A stretch of DNA of 47,313 nt from a bacterium (GTDB lineage: Bacteria > Patescibacteriota > Minisyncoccia > UBA6257 > 2-01-FULL-56-20). This document shows, in pieces, positions 8,727 to 16,113 of the stretch. A program made the position numbers and the translations under genes. Under the pieces are notes generated by a model, which saw only the letters and a list, made by a program, of their open reading frames with translations, made no database searches and was not told the DNA's origin. The DNA is taken from NCBI GenBank assembly GCA_027310625.1, contig DAIDAM010000010.1, positions 1 to 47,313 on the forward strand, given 5' to 3'. Each line of letters begins with the position of its first letter. Position 1 is the first letter of the stretch.

Positions 8727-8978
8727 TCAGTATGAATCCTCGCTGTCGCCTGAACCCCCAGAAGGATTCTCAAGCGGTTCTCCCCCCTCTTCATCATAAT
8801 CCTCCTCATCCTCTTCTATATCCACGTCTACATCGTCCGTGTCGTCATCTGAATCGTCATCAACAAGGCCATCTTCTTCTTGGAGGAGCAGCTCGTCCGC
8901 AATTTCTATTGCCATATTTGGCTCCGCCAGTTGGCGGATTCTTACGATTGATATGGTAATTTCTGCGACCTTTGGCAT
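8727..8978 (-). CDS. Small protein with a very acidic tail, unknown function
   Basis: 83 residues from the ATG at 8978 (MPKVAEITISIVRIRQLAEP). An in-frame TTG at 9035 would add 19 residues, but that stretch lies in an intergenic repeat (ATTCGGATG type), so I prefer the later start. Residues about 1-35 could form a short folded segment. The rest is dominated by Asp and Glu runs (DDDSDDDTDDVDVDIEEDEE) and ends in a Gly/Ser-rich tail. Such tails often bind basic proteins or cations, but no function can be assigned. It has its own terminator. Confidence 0.5.
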   Translation of the reverse strand: MPKVAEITISIVRIRQLAEPNMAIEIADELLLQEEDGLVDDDSDDDTDDVDVDIEEDEEDYDEEGGEPLENPSGGSGDSEDSY

Positions 8979-9140
8979 GTATCCAAATGCCTTAACGAAT
9001 GGCACATCCGAACCGCTACTTGTGTTTGTGTCCAAGTTTACCTCTCCAACATCTGATTTGTTCGGAGTATTCGGATGTAATTCGGAGCATCGAATCGCTG
9101 TTCTTTAATCAGAAAAAGTATATGGGAAAGATTTTTTGTG

Positions 9141-9614
9141 TCAATCCCCAGTTTTCAAGCCCTGGGCGGCGAAAATCGCGATGGCTAAAGCGTCGCTGGC
9201 GTCGTCAATCACCTTCAGGCGCGGGGTTCCGAGAATCATATTCACGATTTTCGCCACCGCCGCTTTGTCGGCATGGCCGTATCCCGTCAGCCCCGCCTTA
9301 ACTTCGTTCGGCGAGCATTCCTTGATTTTTATTCCCGCCTCCAGGGCGGAAAGCATTATGATTCCCCGCGCCTCGGCGACGGCCATGGCTGTTTTTTGAT
9401 TCTTTGAGAAATATAATCTTTCGACTGCTACAAGCGCCGGACTCCATTTTTTCAAAAGCGAGCGAAACTCTTTTTTTATTTGGACGAACGGATGTTCGTT
9501 TGCCTTTTTTACTTTCAAGATACCGGCTTCAAGGAAAACTATCCCTCCTTTTTCTTTTTTGACGACGCCGTAACCGACGCGCGCCGTTCCGGGGTCAATG
9601 CCTAATATAATCAT
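9141..9614 (-). CDS. ruvC: Crossover junction endodeoxyribonuclease RuvC
   Basis: About 157 residues from the ATG at 9614. It begins MIILGIDPGTARVGYGVV, where the first catalytic Asp sits in GIDPGT. The other acidic residues are visible in AVERLYFSKN (Glu) and the C-terminal VIDDASDALAIAI (Asp pair). It resolves Holliday junctions with RuvAB; ruvB (14367) and ruvA (28829) are elsewhere in the window. Upstream codons in frame derive from an AAATCTGAA-type repeat and are not likely to be translated. yebC lies just upstream, a common pairing. Confidence 0.93.
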   Translation of the reverse strand: MIILGIDPGTARVGYGVVKKEKGGIVFLEAGILKVKKANEHPFVQIKKEFRSLLKKWSPALVAVERLYFSKNQKTAMAVAEARGIIMLSALEAGIKIKECSPNEVKAGLTGYGHADKAAVAKIVNMILGTPRLKVIDDASDALAIAIFAAQGLKTGD

Positions 9615-9660
9615 GAGAGCAAATCTTAAATATGAAATCTGAAAACTTTTCTTTCGAATT

Positions 9661-10206
9661 TCATGCTTCGGATTTTGCGTTTGTGTAAACACCTTGCACG
9701 TCATTGTGCTCATCAAGCGCCCCGAGAAACTTTTCTAATTTGTCTTTATCCTCTTTGTTTAGCTCCTGCGTAAACTTCGCCGACCATCTTCCGTGTTCAT
9801 CAGCGCTTTTCTCGAATGCCCAGCGCACGCTTCCCGGCTCCGCCCATTTGGCGCCGTGCCCGTTCAGAATTTTTTTCACTTCGGAGATCGTCCGATTTTT
9901 GTTGTCGGTTGCAGCTTCAATCAAAATCGCAACTCCGCCCGGCCCATACGCCTCTATTTCCAATTCTTCAATCGCGCCGCCCGGTTCGGAAGCGCGTTTT
10001 ATCGCCCGCGAAATGTTTTCCGTAGGCACGCTTGCGTCTTTTGCTTTCTGCACCGCCGTGCGGAGACGGGGATTGAATTCCGGATTCGGCTCGCCGCGTG
10101 CGGCAGCCGTAATCGCCGCGAGAAGTTTTGAAAAAATCTGTCCCCGTTTTTTATCCGCAATTTCCTTTTTGTGCTTTATTCCCGCCCAATGACTATGTCC
10201 GGACAT
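9661..10206 (-). CDS. YebC/PmpR family protein, short form
   Basis: 181 residues from the ATG at 10206, chosen because the family begins MSGHSHWAGIKHKK. Domain 1 is typical (KRGQIFSKLLAAITAAARG, then RTAVQKAKDASVPTENISRAI) and is followed by YGPGGVAILIEAATDNKNRT and a short end. Most YebC proteins have about 240 residues; here most of the last domain is missing, leaving only about 60 residues after EPGSVRWAFEK. The family has been described as transcription regulators and recently as translation factors. A second copy of the first codons (MSGHSHW) lies upstream at 10431-10460 behind a structured element. Confidence 0.9.
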   Translation of the reverse strand: MSGHSHWAGIKHKKEIADKKRGQIFSKLLAAITAAARGEPNPEFNPRLRTAVQKAKDASVPTENISRAIKRASEPGGAIEELEIEAYGPGGVAILIEAATDNKNRTISEVKKILNGHGAKWAEPGSVRWAFEKSADEHGRWSAKFTQELNKEDKDKLEKFLGALDEHNDVQGVYTNAKSEA

Positions 10207-10265
10207 AAATCTATAGTAAGACGAAAATCGCTTATATCGCAAATATAAAACTGGCACTGCGGGAA

Positions 10266-10428
10266 TAAATTTTCCCCGTGTTGGAAGATAGGAGCGAAGC
10301 GACGTAAGAAACCAGAAGGTGTCTAATGAAACTTTGTTTCATTCAATCGGTTCGCTCAGCAATCACAATAACTTTATATTCTTGTGTTGCCTCGTTGCCG
10401 ATTGTAAGCGGGGGTCGGGGAAAATTTA
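10266..10428 (+). repeat. Structured repeat element, copy 1 (long form, at the yebC start)
   Basis: The terminal arms TAAATTTTCCCCG (10266-10278) and CGGGGAAAATTTA (10416-10428) are perfectly complementary. A 51-nt block (10274-10324) and a 16-nt block (10405-10420) are identical to the copy at 41267-41349. This copy has an extra 80-nt arm (10325-10404) with two stems: AATGAAAC/GTTTCATT and CAATCGG/CCGATTG. The outer arms differ from those of the other copy but still pair, which argues for selection on structure. It lies between the intact yebC start and a displaced copy of the yebC start. Confidence 0.8.
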
Positions 10429-10430
10429 AA

Positions 10431-10460
10431 ATTCCTGTCCCAATGTGAATGTCCAGACAT
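10431..10460 (-). pseudogene. Displaced 5' fragment of yebC
   Basis: On the minus strand this reads MSGHSHWDRNF, from the ATG at 10460. It matches the intact yebC start (MSGHSHWAG at 10206), including the DNA ATGTCYGGACAT and CATTGGG. It breaks off 2 nt before the structured element. I read it as the original yebC head left behind when sequence was inserted at the gene's 5' end. Confidence 0.7.
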
Positions 10461-10578
10461 TGCTTTGAATGATGAATTATGAATTTTGAATGACGAATTA
10501 TAAATAAAGAATAATGAACTCCAAATTTTTATCAAATCCGAAATACTGTGAAATACACTAACTACTAAAAGTATGATC

Positions 10579-10613
10579 GTTGTGCTATAGCACAACACTA
10601 TGACTTGTCATAG
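10579..10613. repeat. Two adjacent perfect palindromes (GTTGTGCTATAGCACAAC and CTATGAC-TT-GTCATAG)
   Basis: 10579-10596 is an 18-bp perfect palindrome; 10598-10613 is a 16-bp hairpin. Related sequences occur elsewhere: GTTGTGC-TAAA-GCACAAC inside holA (22241-22264), and CTATGACTAGTCATAG in the terminator at 23055-23090 and in the palindrome at 23118-23157. Confidence 0.6.
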
Positions 10614-10693
10614 CGATGAAGCCGGAGGCCATCCGGAGACCATTCAGATGTACTCGGATGTGTCTATTCGAAGGCATTCGCATACAATACAAA

Positions 10694-10741
10694 ATGAAAA
10701 ACCCGGGGGCTATGAGCATTGCACTCATAGTTGCCCCGGGG
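10694..10741 (-). terminator. Strong intrinsic terminator for the lipoprotein gene pair
   Basis: The GC-rich stem at 10702-10741 (CCCGGGGGC.TATGAG against CTCATAG.TTGCCCCGGGG) is followed, in minus-strand direction, by a T run at 10697-10701. About 50 bp separates it from the stop codon of the gene at 10792. Confidence 0.8.
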
Positions 10742-10791
10742 TGCTGCACGCGGCTGGCGGCAAGGGAGTTACCGCCAACCGCGCAAACTGA

Positions 10792-11343
10792 CTACCAGCC
10801 GACGTAGATCGCCTGCCAGCGATCCTCTGGCCGGACCGTGAACAGGATAAACCTGTATACTTCCAGCACGCCGAAGCTCGCTGTCGGGCGCTCGATTGTC
10901 ACCTTCACCCGGTGTTCCCCCGGCTTGAAGGCGATGTCCACACTCGACTGATAAGGCTCGAGTCTTATTTCCTCCTTCTGATCGTTCAGGCGGAGGCGAA
11001 CCACATTGCTCGACTGGTTGACGAATGCCCGTAATGTCGGGTCGTCAACTTTCTTGTAGACGGTCGAGTACTGCACGGCCGGCGGCGTGACCGCTGTGCC
11101 GGGCGGCTGGAGTACCGGCGACGGAGGCGGCGCGCCCGGCGGTGTTGGCGCCGGCTGGGTTGTTGCGCCGTACTGATACACCGTGATTACAGTGCCGAAC
11201 GCCGGCACCGGCCGTCCCTCCTTGTCCTTGTCGGACTCGAACCCCAGAATCGGAGTTCCGCCGACCGTCAGGGTTCCGCACCCGCCGACAGCCAAGCCGG
11301 CGACCAACGCTACGAACGCAGTCAGAAACTTTTTCATCGTCAT
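10792..11343 (-). CDS. Predicted lipoprotein of unknown function
   Basis: 183 residues from the ATG at 11343, chosen because AAGGAGG lies 5 nt upstream. The next in-frame ATG (11337) is possible. A signal peptide with hydrophobic core LTAFVALVAGLAV leads to a lipobox-like VGGC near residue 23. A Pro-rich stretch (PAPTPPGAPPPSP) follows, then a C-terminal beta-rich part with the line RVKVTIERPT and the ending YVGW. No family is recognised. It is the second gene of a two-lipoprotein unit that has its own promoter and terminator and strong SDs, unlike the surrounding housekeeping genes. Base composition looks richer in G+C than its neighbours. Confidence 0.6.
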   Translation of the reverse strand: MTMKKFLTAFVALVAGLAVGGCGTLTVGGTPILGFESDKDKEGRPVPAFGTVITVYQYGATTQPAPTPPGAPPPSPVLQPPGTAVTPPAVQYSTVYKKVDDPTLRAFVNQSSNVVRLRLNDQKEEIRLEPYQSSVDIAFKPGEHRVKVTIERPTASFGVLEVYRFILFTVRPEDRWQAIYVGW

Positions 11344-11353
11344 CGTCGCCTCC

Positions 11354-12040
11354 TTAGCGTCCGAACGGGTTGAGAACCTGGAACGACGGAAGACCCGTCG
11401 CCCCGTCGGGGATGTTTGTCCCGATCTGTAAGACCCATCCCCAGTAGCGCCCGCCGTAGTAGTAGGCGGTCGGGTTCGCACCGACGCAGACGGAGTACGT
11501 CTGTTTCGGTAAATCCGCACGCACCATCACGGGCGGCAGCGTCCAGCGCACGGTTTTGTAGAACGGCCACACTTCCGCCCGATAGCAACCGGGCTCGAGC
11601 ATGAGAACCTTGTACTGCGGGTATGACTGGCCGTCGTAGCGGACGGAGACCCTGTCCGCGCCCGACATGTAGATTACTCCGTCCCTGCCGAGCTGCTGAT
11701 TCGGTCCCAACTCCGGCAGAATTGGAACAACGATACGGTTCGCTTGGTCGTAGAAAACCAAGTTGCTCGGTGCCGTGCCGTTGTTGACCACCAGCCCAAC
11801 GCGCGGGTCCTGGTTGCGGAGCGGAAACTGCTCTGCTTCCGTCCGCGGCTTGGCCGGGTCGGACAGGCTCGCGCAGCCAGGCAGCGCTAATAACACCACC
11901 AGCATTACGGCTGCGAGAATAGGGAATAACAATTGTCGGCGGATTTGATACCAGTCCGACCTCCACTTGTTCTCCCTCACAAACACTACGATTGCGACAA
12001 GTATTGCGGCCAGCGATACACCGAGGAAAAGCGGTTCCAT
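11354..12040 (-). CDS. Predicted membrane lipoprotein of unknown function
   Basis: 228 residues. Two hydrophobic segments (about residues 5-20 and 38-54) flank a basic loop; the second ends in the lipobox-like LPGCASL. The remainder is probably outside the membrane, with repeated Tyr/Gly-rich stretches and five cysteines in all. AGGAGG and AAGGG lie just upstream of the ATG at 12040, and a small hairpin, CCTCGC-TTA-GCGAGG, overlaps the upstream part of this SD region and might modulate it. The gene precedes the other lipoprotein by 10 bp. No family is recognised; an envelope role is inferred only from the signals. Confidence 0.6.
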   Translation of the reverse strand: MEPLFLGVSLAAILVAIVVFVRENKWRSDWYQIRRQLLFPILAAVMLVVLLALPGCASLSDPAKPRTEAEQFPLRNQDPRVGLVVNNGTAPSNLVFYDQANRIVVPILPELGPNQQLGRDGVIYMSGADRVSVRYDGQSYPQYKVLMLEPGCYRAEVWPFYKTVRWTLPPVMVRADLPKQTYSVCVGANPTAYYYGGRYWGWVLQIGTNIPDGATGLPSFQVLNPFGR

Positions 12041-12126
12041 GATTTACCCTTCCTCCTCGCTAAGCGAGGATAATCCAGTTTATGAACTCCCGAAATGCAC
12101 GGGAGGGCTGTGAATAGCTGTTGAGC

Positions 12127-12155
12127 ATAGTACATCAAAACTTCCATTTTGTCAA
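12127..12155 (-). promoter_or_regulatory. Sigma70-type promoter for the lipoprotein pair
   Basis: Minus-strand TTGACA (12150-12155), a 17-bp spacer, and TACTAT (12127-12132). The expected start falls about 80 bp before the first lipoprotein ATG, leaving a leader with two hairpins (CTCCCG/CGGGAG and CCTCGC/GCGAGG). Confidence 0.7.
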
Positions 12156-12210
12156 CGCAGTTGAAAAACTAACTTGTTTGTTCACCGCCTTAGGGCTTAT
12201 CCTAAACTCA

Positions 12211-13944
12211 ATGTTCGGAGCCAAGCAACAGACCGTTCTCCAGAAAAAGCTCGGCGAGATGCGTCGCGAAGCCGAGGAGCGGGACGCTTATCGCACGGCA
12301 CAGAAACTCGGCATCGGCTACATAGACCTGAAAACCGTGCCGGTGAGCATAGACGCGCTGAAGCTGATTCCGGAAGAAGACGCGAGAAAAGCCGGAGCCG
12401 CCGCTTTGGAAGTGTCCGCCCAGGGCGGATCCCTGCCCGCCGGCGGGCGCGGCGCCTCGGGCGGAAAAAGAAACGTCGTTGCCGTCGCCACTTACGCGCC
12501 GCAGTCGCCGGAACTGGAAGCGGTAATAAAAAAACTTAAATCCTCCGGCTACGACGCGAGAATTTTCGTCGCCTCCAGAAGCGCGGTTGAAAAAATTTTC
12601 GAATCGTATTCCTTCGTTCCCAAGGAATCGAAAGAAATAACCGGCAAGGTTGAAATTTCGCCGGAGCGCATCGCCGAACTTGCGAAAGAACTCAAAACCC
12701 TCCGCTCCGTTCAGGAGGAAATAAAGAACATTGATTTCGCGCAGGCGAGCACCACGTCAATTCTTGAAATAATTCTCGCCGGCGGGCTTTCCGTGGGAGC
12801 GTCGGACATTCACCTGGAAGCGGAAGAGGAAAAAGCGAGGATCAGATTCCGCATGGACGGGATTTTGCACGATGTCTCCGCAAACTTCCCGTTAAAAAAC
12901 TATGAGCACATCGTTTCAAGAATAAAACTCATTTCCAATCTCAAGCTCAACGTGCGCGACAAGCCGCAGGATGGCAGGTTCGCCATCGGGCTCGGCAGGA
13001 AAGAAGTGGAGGTGAGGGTCTCAACCGCGCCGTCGGATTTCGGCGAGACGATAGTTATGCGCCTTTTGGACCCGGAAACGGCCGCCGTTGGTCTTAAGGA
13101 GCTTGGCTTGAGAGAAGACGACCTTGAAATTGCGGAACGCAACATAAAAATGCCGAACGGGCTCATTCTCAACACCGGCCCCACCGGCTCCGGCAAAACG
13201 ACGACGCTCTACGCCTTCATAAAGGAAATATCAAATCCGGGGCTGAAGATAATCACCATAGAAGACCCGATAGAATACCGCCTTGAGGGCGTGGAACAGA
13301 CGCAGGTTGAGCCGGAATCGGGCTACACTTTTGCCGACGGCCTCCGCTCCATCATGCGCCAGGACCCCGACATAATTCTTGTCGGCGAGGTGCGCGACCG
13401 CGACACCGCCGACATCGCGCTTCAGGCGTCGCTCACGGGACATCTTGTTTTTTCGACGCTGCACACCAATGACGCCATCGGGACGGTTCCGCGGCTTGTT
13501 GACCTGGGTGTGAGACCGGCGACCATCGGGCCGGCGCTGACGCTCGCCATCGCCCAGCGCCTCGTCCGCCGCCTCTGCGCCAACTGCAAGAAAGAAACGA
13601 AACTGGACGAAAAATTGAAATCAAAAATCAAAGCTTTCATTGACAAATTGCCTTCGCGCGTGGACAAAAAACATTACAAGACAGATTACATTTACGAGCC
13701 GGTTGGCTGCGACAAGTGCAGCGGCATCGGCTACAAAGGTCGGGTGGGAATTTTCGAGTTTTTGGAAAGCAAGTCAGAGTTCGAGGAAGCGATTCTGAAG
13801 GACTCCACGCGTCTCACGCTCAAAGAATTGGCGAAAAAGCAGGGAATGGTTACCATGCAGGAAGACGGAGTTCTCAAGGTTCTTGAGGGCAGGACAAGCT
13901 TTGAGGAGGTGGAAAGCGCAACGGGGCCGATTAAATGGCAATAA
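12211..13944 (+). CDS. Type IV pilus / type II secretion assembly ATPase, PilB/GspE family
   Basis: 577 residues from the ATG at 12211 (MFGAKQQTVLQKKLGEM). The frame is open further upstream, but that part overlaps the divergent promoter. An N-terminal GspE-N domain is followed by the ATPase core: Walker A GPTGSGKTTTL near residue 323, the Asp box ITIEDPIEYR, Walker B DPDIILVGEVRDRDTAD, and the His box TGHLVFSTLHTNDA. A C-terminal zinc motif uses CANC and CDKC. It powers pilus assembly from the cytoplasm. Residues near 70-85 (SAQGGSLPAGGRGASGG) come from an in-frame palindromic insertion. No other pilus gene is adjacent. Confidence 0.93.
   Translation: MFGAKQQTVLQKKLGEMRREAEERDAYRTAQKLGIGYIDLKTVPVSIDALKLIPEEDARKAGAAALEVSAQGGSLPAGGRGASGGKRNVVAVATYAPQSPELEAVIKKLKSSGYDARIFVASRSAVEKIFESYSFVPKESKEITGKVEISPERIAELAKELKTLRSVQEEIKNIDFAQASTTSILEIILAGGLSVGASDIHLEAEEEKARIRFRMDGILHDVSANFPLKNYEHIVSRIKLISNLKLNVRDKPQDGRFAIGLGRKEVEVRVSTAPSDFGETIVMRLLDPETAAVGLKELGLREDDLEIAERNIKMPNGLILNTGPTGSGKTTTLYAFIKEISNPGLKIITIEDPIEYRLEGVEQTQVEPESGYTFADGLRSIMRQDPDIILVGEVRDRDTADIALQASLTGHLVFSTLHTNDAIGTVPRLVDLGVRPATIGPALTLAIAQRLVRRLCANCKKETKLDEKLKSKIKAFIDKLPSRVDKKHYKTDYIYEPVGCDKCSGIGYKGRVGIFEFLESKSEFEEAILKDSTRLTLKELAKKQGMVTMQEDGVLKVLEGRTSFEEVESATGPIKWQ
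12415..12448 (+). repeat. Palindromic insertion inside the pilB-like gene (TCCGCC-GGCGGATCC family)
   Basis: TCCGCCCAGGGCGGA (12415-12429) is followed by the 14-bp palindrome GCCCGCCGGCGGGC (12435-12448). It keeps the frame and adds a Gly-rich loop between EV and the strand VVAVATY. A near copy, TCCGCCAAAGGCGGATCC, lies at 34369-34398 next to the tRNA genes. Confidence 0.6.
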
Positions 13945-14029
13945 ATTTGAAATCTGAAGCATGAAATCCGAAATGGATCGGTGCTTCAGTTTCAAATTTC
14001 AGATTTGTGATTTGTAATTTTAAAATGAA

Positions 14030-14181
14030 TCGCCTCATATCTGGGGGCTCTTCCCTGAAAGGGAACGATGAAACTCTTTTTAATAAAATTAAAAGAGGTT
14101 AGAATTATCCGCGAGGATGGGTTCAGCCGGAACCGAACCGTCCTGGTCGCAAAACAGTTCCCGCCCCCAGGTATGAGGCGA
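14030..14181 (+). ncRNA. Candidate structured RNA with a 19-bp closing stem
   Basis: TCGCCTCATATCTGGGGGC (14030-14048) pairs with GCCCCCAGGTATGAGGCGA (14163-14181); the only non-Watson-Crick position is a G-U pair. Inside are three further hairpins: TTCCC-TGAA-AGGGAA, CTCTTTT..AAAAGAG, and a GCGAGGA..TCCTGGTCGC arm containing GGTTC/GAACC. It does not match SRP RNA, RNase P RNA or tRNA by eye. It could be a small RNA or a large palindromic repeat between pilB and ruvB. Confidence 0.45.
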
Positions 14182-14240
14182 CTCCTTGAATCATCTCCAA
14201 AGAGTGCCGACATGCTAGCACAAGATTTTTATTTTGTCAA

Positions 14241-14320
14241 CCCCCACGCCAAACGGCAACTCCTTGCGGAGAATCTGCATTTAACTTTCCGGTAGCCATA
14301 ATTGCCGTTTGGCGTGGGGG
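14241..14320. repeat. CCCCCACGCCAA inverted-repeat element, intergenic copy
   Basis: CCCCCACGCCAAACGGCAA (14241-14259) and its perfect 19-bp reverse complement (14302-14320) enclose 42 bp. The same CCCCCACRCCA termini occur in the lamin-tail gene (15833-15900) and in holA (22132-22160). It lies 47 bp before ruvB and could also act as a terminator or RNA hairpin. Confidence 0.75.
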
Positions 14321-14366
14321 TCAAGACCATTTTTTCACATAAATCTTAGCGTTTTCTGACAACACC

Positions 14367-15368
14367 ATGCCCGAAAACAGCGCAACACTTTCAAAAGAGG
14401 ATATAACGATAGACCAGGCGCTTCGTCCTTCGCGCTGGGAGGAATATTTCGGTCAGGAAAAAATAAAAAAGAACCTTCGGGTGATAATAGAAGCGGCGCT
14501 AAGGAGAAGTGAGGCAATGGACCACATTCTTTTCTGCGGACAGGCGGGTCTCGGGAAGACGACGCTTGCTTATCTCGTCGGCAAAGAACTCAAGGCGAAC
14601 GTGAAAACGACTTCCGGACCGGCGCTTGAAAAGCTCGGCGACATGGCGGCGATTCTCTCCAACCTTGAAGCCGGGGAAGTTCTTTTTATAGACGAAGCGC
14701 ACCGCGTTAACCGACTGATTGAAGAAGTTTTGTATCCAGCAATGGAATCGAGAAAACTTCACCTTGTCGTCGGCAAGGGTCCGACGGCGCGGAGTTTCAG
14801 CATCGACTTGCCGCCGTTCACTTTGATTGCGGCGACCACGAGGGAAAATCTTTTGTCGCAGCCGCTCCGTTCCCGCTTCGGCGCGATTTTCCGCCTGGAT
14901 TATTACAACCCCGAGGACATAAAAGCGATTATCGCGCGCTCGGCGAAAATTTTGGGCATCAACGTCACTCCCGGAGCGGTGGGAATCATCGCCAAGGCCT
15001 CAAGGGCGACACCGCGCGTCGCCAATCGGCTTTTGAAGAGGGCGCGCGACTACGCCGAGGTTCACGGCGATTCCGAAATAGACGAAAAAATCGCGAGAAA
15101 GACGCTTAATGCTCTGGATATAGACGAGGCGGGGCTTGAGCCACAAGATAAACGGCTTTTGGAAACAATAATCGGCAAGTTCGGCGGCGGGCCGGTAGGG
15201 CTGGGAACGCTCGCCGCGGCGTTGAATGAAGACAAAGGCGCGATAGAGGATATCTACGAACCGTATTTGATGACGCTCGGTTTTCTCAAAAGGACGTCGA
15301 GCGGGCGCGTGGCCATGCCCGCCGCTTACGACCACCTCGGAATAAAAAAGAAAGGAGAATTGCTGTAA
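14367..15368 (+). CDS. ruvB: Holliday junction branch migration ATPase RuvB
   Basis: 333 residues, normal length. Walker A GQAGLGKTTLAYL, Walker B LFIDEAHRV, sensor TLIAATTRENLLSQPLRSRF with the arginine finger region, and a C-terminal winged helix. A family-typical opening reads DQALRPSRWEEYFGQEKIKKNL. It forms hexameric motors on RuvA-bound junctions. In this genome ruvA, ruvB and ruvC are all separated, in contrast to the ruvAB or ruvCAB operons of many bacteria. No SD is seen. Confidence 0.97.
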   Translation: MPENSATLSKEDITIDQALRPSRWEEYFGQEKIKKNLRVIIEAALRRSEAMDHILFCGQAGLGKTTLAYLVGKELKANVKTTSGPALEKLGDMAAILSNLEAGEVLFIDEAHRVNRLIEEVLYPAMESRKLHLVVGKGPTARSFSIDLPPFTLIAATTRENLLSQPLRSRFGAIFRLDYYNPEDIKAIIARSAKILGINVTPGAVGIIAKASRATPRVANRLLKRARDYAEVHGDSEIDEKIARKTLNALDIDEAGLEPQDKRLLETIIGKFGGGPVGLGTLAAALNEDKGAIEDIYEPYLMTLGFLKRTSSGRVAMPAAYDHLGIKKKGELL

Positions 15369-15370
15369 GC

Positions 15371-15521
15371 GTGATACCAATATACAAATGCGTGCTAATG
15401 ATACTAATCGCGCTTAGGCATTAGGAATGCAAATATGCTAATGAAAATTGATTCGTATATTAGCATCATTGAGCTGTAGCGACATTCGCAGCATTCGCAT
15501 ACATTTGTAGATTAGTATCAT
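15371..15521. repeat. Long imperfect inverted repeat ending on the start codon of the lamin-tail gene
   Basis: The left arm (GTGATACCAATATACAAATG, from 15371) matches the inverse of the right arm (CATTTGTAGATTAGTATCAT, to 15521) and continues with about 75 percent pairing for some 45 nt. The arms are made of short ATACTAAT / TGCGAATG units like those scattered through other intergenic gaps. The right end supplies the AT of the next gene's ATG. Nothing else is seen in this gap. Confidence 0.55.
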
Positions 15522-16113
15522 GGTATATATCAACGAGTGGTTTCCGAATCCCGTCGGCGCCGACAAAGGCAACGAATGGGTCGAGCTTTTCAACGGCGGC
15601 GAAGAGCCGGTTTCGCTCGGCGGCTGGTTTCTCACGAACGGCACAGGCAAGGAGTTTGCCCTGAACGGAAAAAACATCGGCGCGGGGCAGTATCTCGTTC
15701 TGAATCCCGAGGAGGCGAAAGTGACTCTGCGGAATACCGACGAACTCATTTCCCTGTACGACGACAAAGGAAACCTTGTCAGCCAGTCGCGCATGCTGGG
15801 AAGCGCGCCCGAAGGGAAAAGCTATTCGCTTGCCCCCACACCAGAACGAGAATCATCAACCGGAAGCACCGTAGGCGCGAATTCTCGTTTGGTGTGGGGG
15901 TTCGCCGAGCCGACCCCGGGGGCGGCGAACAAAATAATCAAGGAGTTCGCCGCCGTGGACAGCTATCCCTTGAACCAACAGCTCAACAAAACCTTCGGTT
16001 ATTTCGACTTCACGCTGCTGGCGATATTCGTCGGCCTCATTTATTCTTTTTTGACAATCGCCGTTTTTAAAAGAAATGAATACTTATCTAAGCTCTTCTT
16101 CGGCCGCGACTAA
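15520..16113 (+). CDS. Lamin-tail domain protein with C-terminal membrane anchor
   Basis: 197 residues. The N-terminal part (MVYINEWFPNPVGADKGNEW then VELFNGG.EPVSLGGWFL) is a typical lamin-tail (LTD) beta-sandwich as found in many secreted bacterial proteins, ending in EPTPGAAN. A membrane helix spans about residues 165-187, followed by a short basic tail. There is no obvious signal peptide at this start, so the true start or topology is uncertain. Residues around 105-127 are contributed by an inserted palindrome. The 3' end overlaps tsaE by 38 bp. Confidence 0.7.
   Translation: MVYINEWFPNPVGADKGNEWVELFNGGEEPVSLGGWFLTNGTGKEFALNGKNIGAGQYLVLNPEEAKVTLRNTDELISLYDDKGNLVSQSRMLGSAPEGKSYSLAPTPERESSTGSTVGANSRLVWGFAEPTPGAANKIIKEFAAVDSYPLNQQLNKTFGYFDFTLLAIFVGLIYSFLTIAVFKRNEYLSKLFFGRD
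15833..15900 (+). repeat. CCCCCACACCA inverted-repeat element inside the lamin-tail gene
   Basis: CCCCCACACCAGAACGAGAAT (15833-15853) pairs with ATTCTCGTTTGGTGTGGGGG (15881-15900), with one unpaired base. It keeps the reading frame and encodes APTPERESSTGS..RLVWG, between SYSL and the conserved EPTPGAAN. It shares its ends with the elements at 14241-14320 and 22132-22160. Confidence 0.7.

Noticed and set aside
10374-10598. Protein with internal MSGHSHW upstream of yebC
   Set aside because: The only protein-like part is the displaced yebC start; the rest is AT-rich repeat and the structured element.
14030-14181. Identity with SRP RNA, RNase P RNA or a T-box leader
   Set aside because: The conserved SRP GGAA-loop region, RNase P core sequences and the T-box TGGNACCGCG sequence were looked for and are not present.
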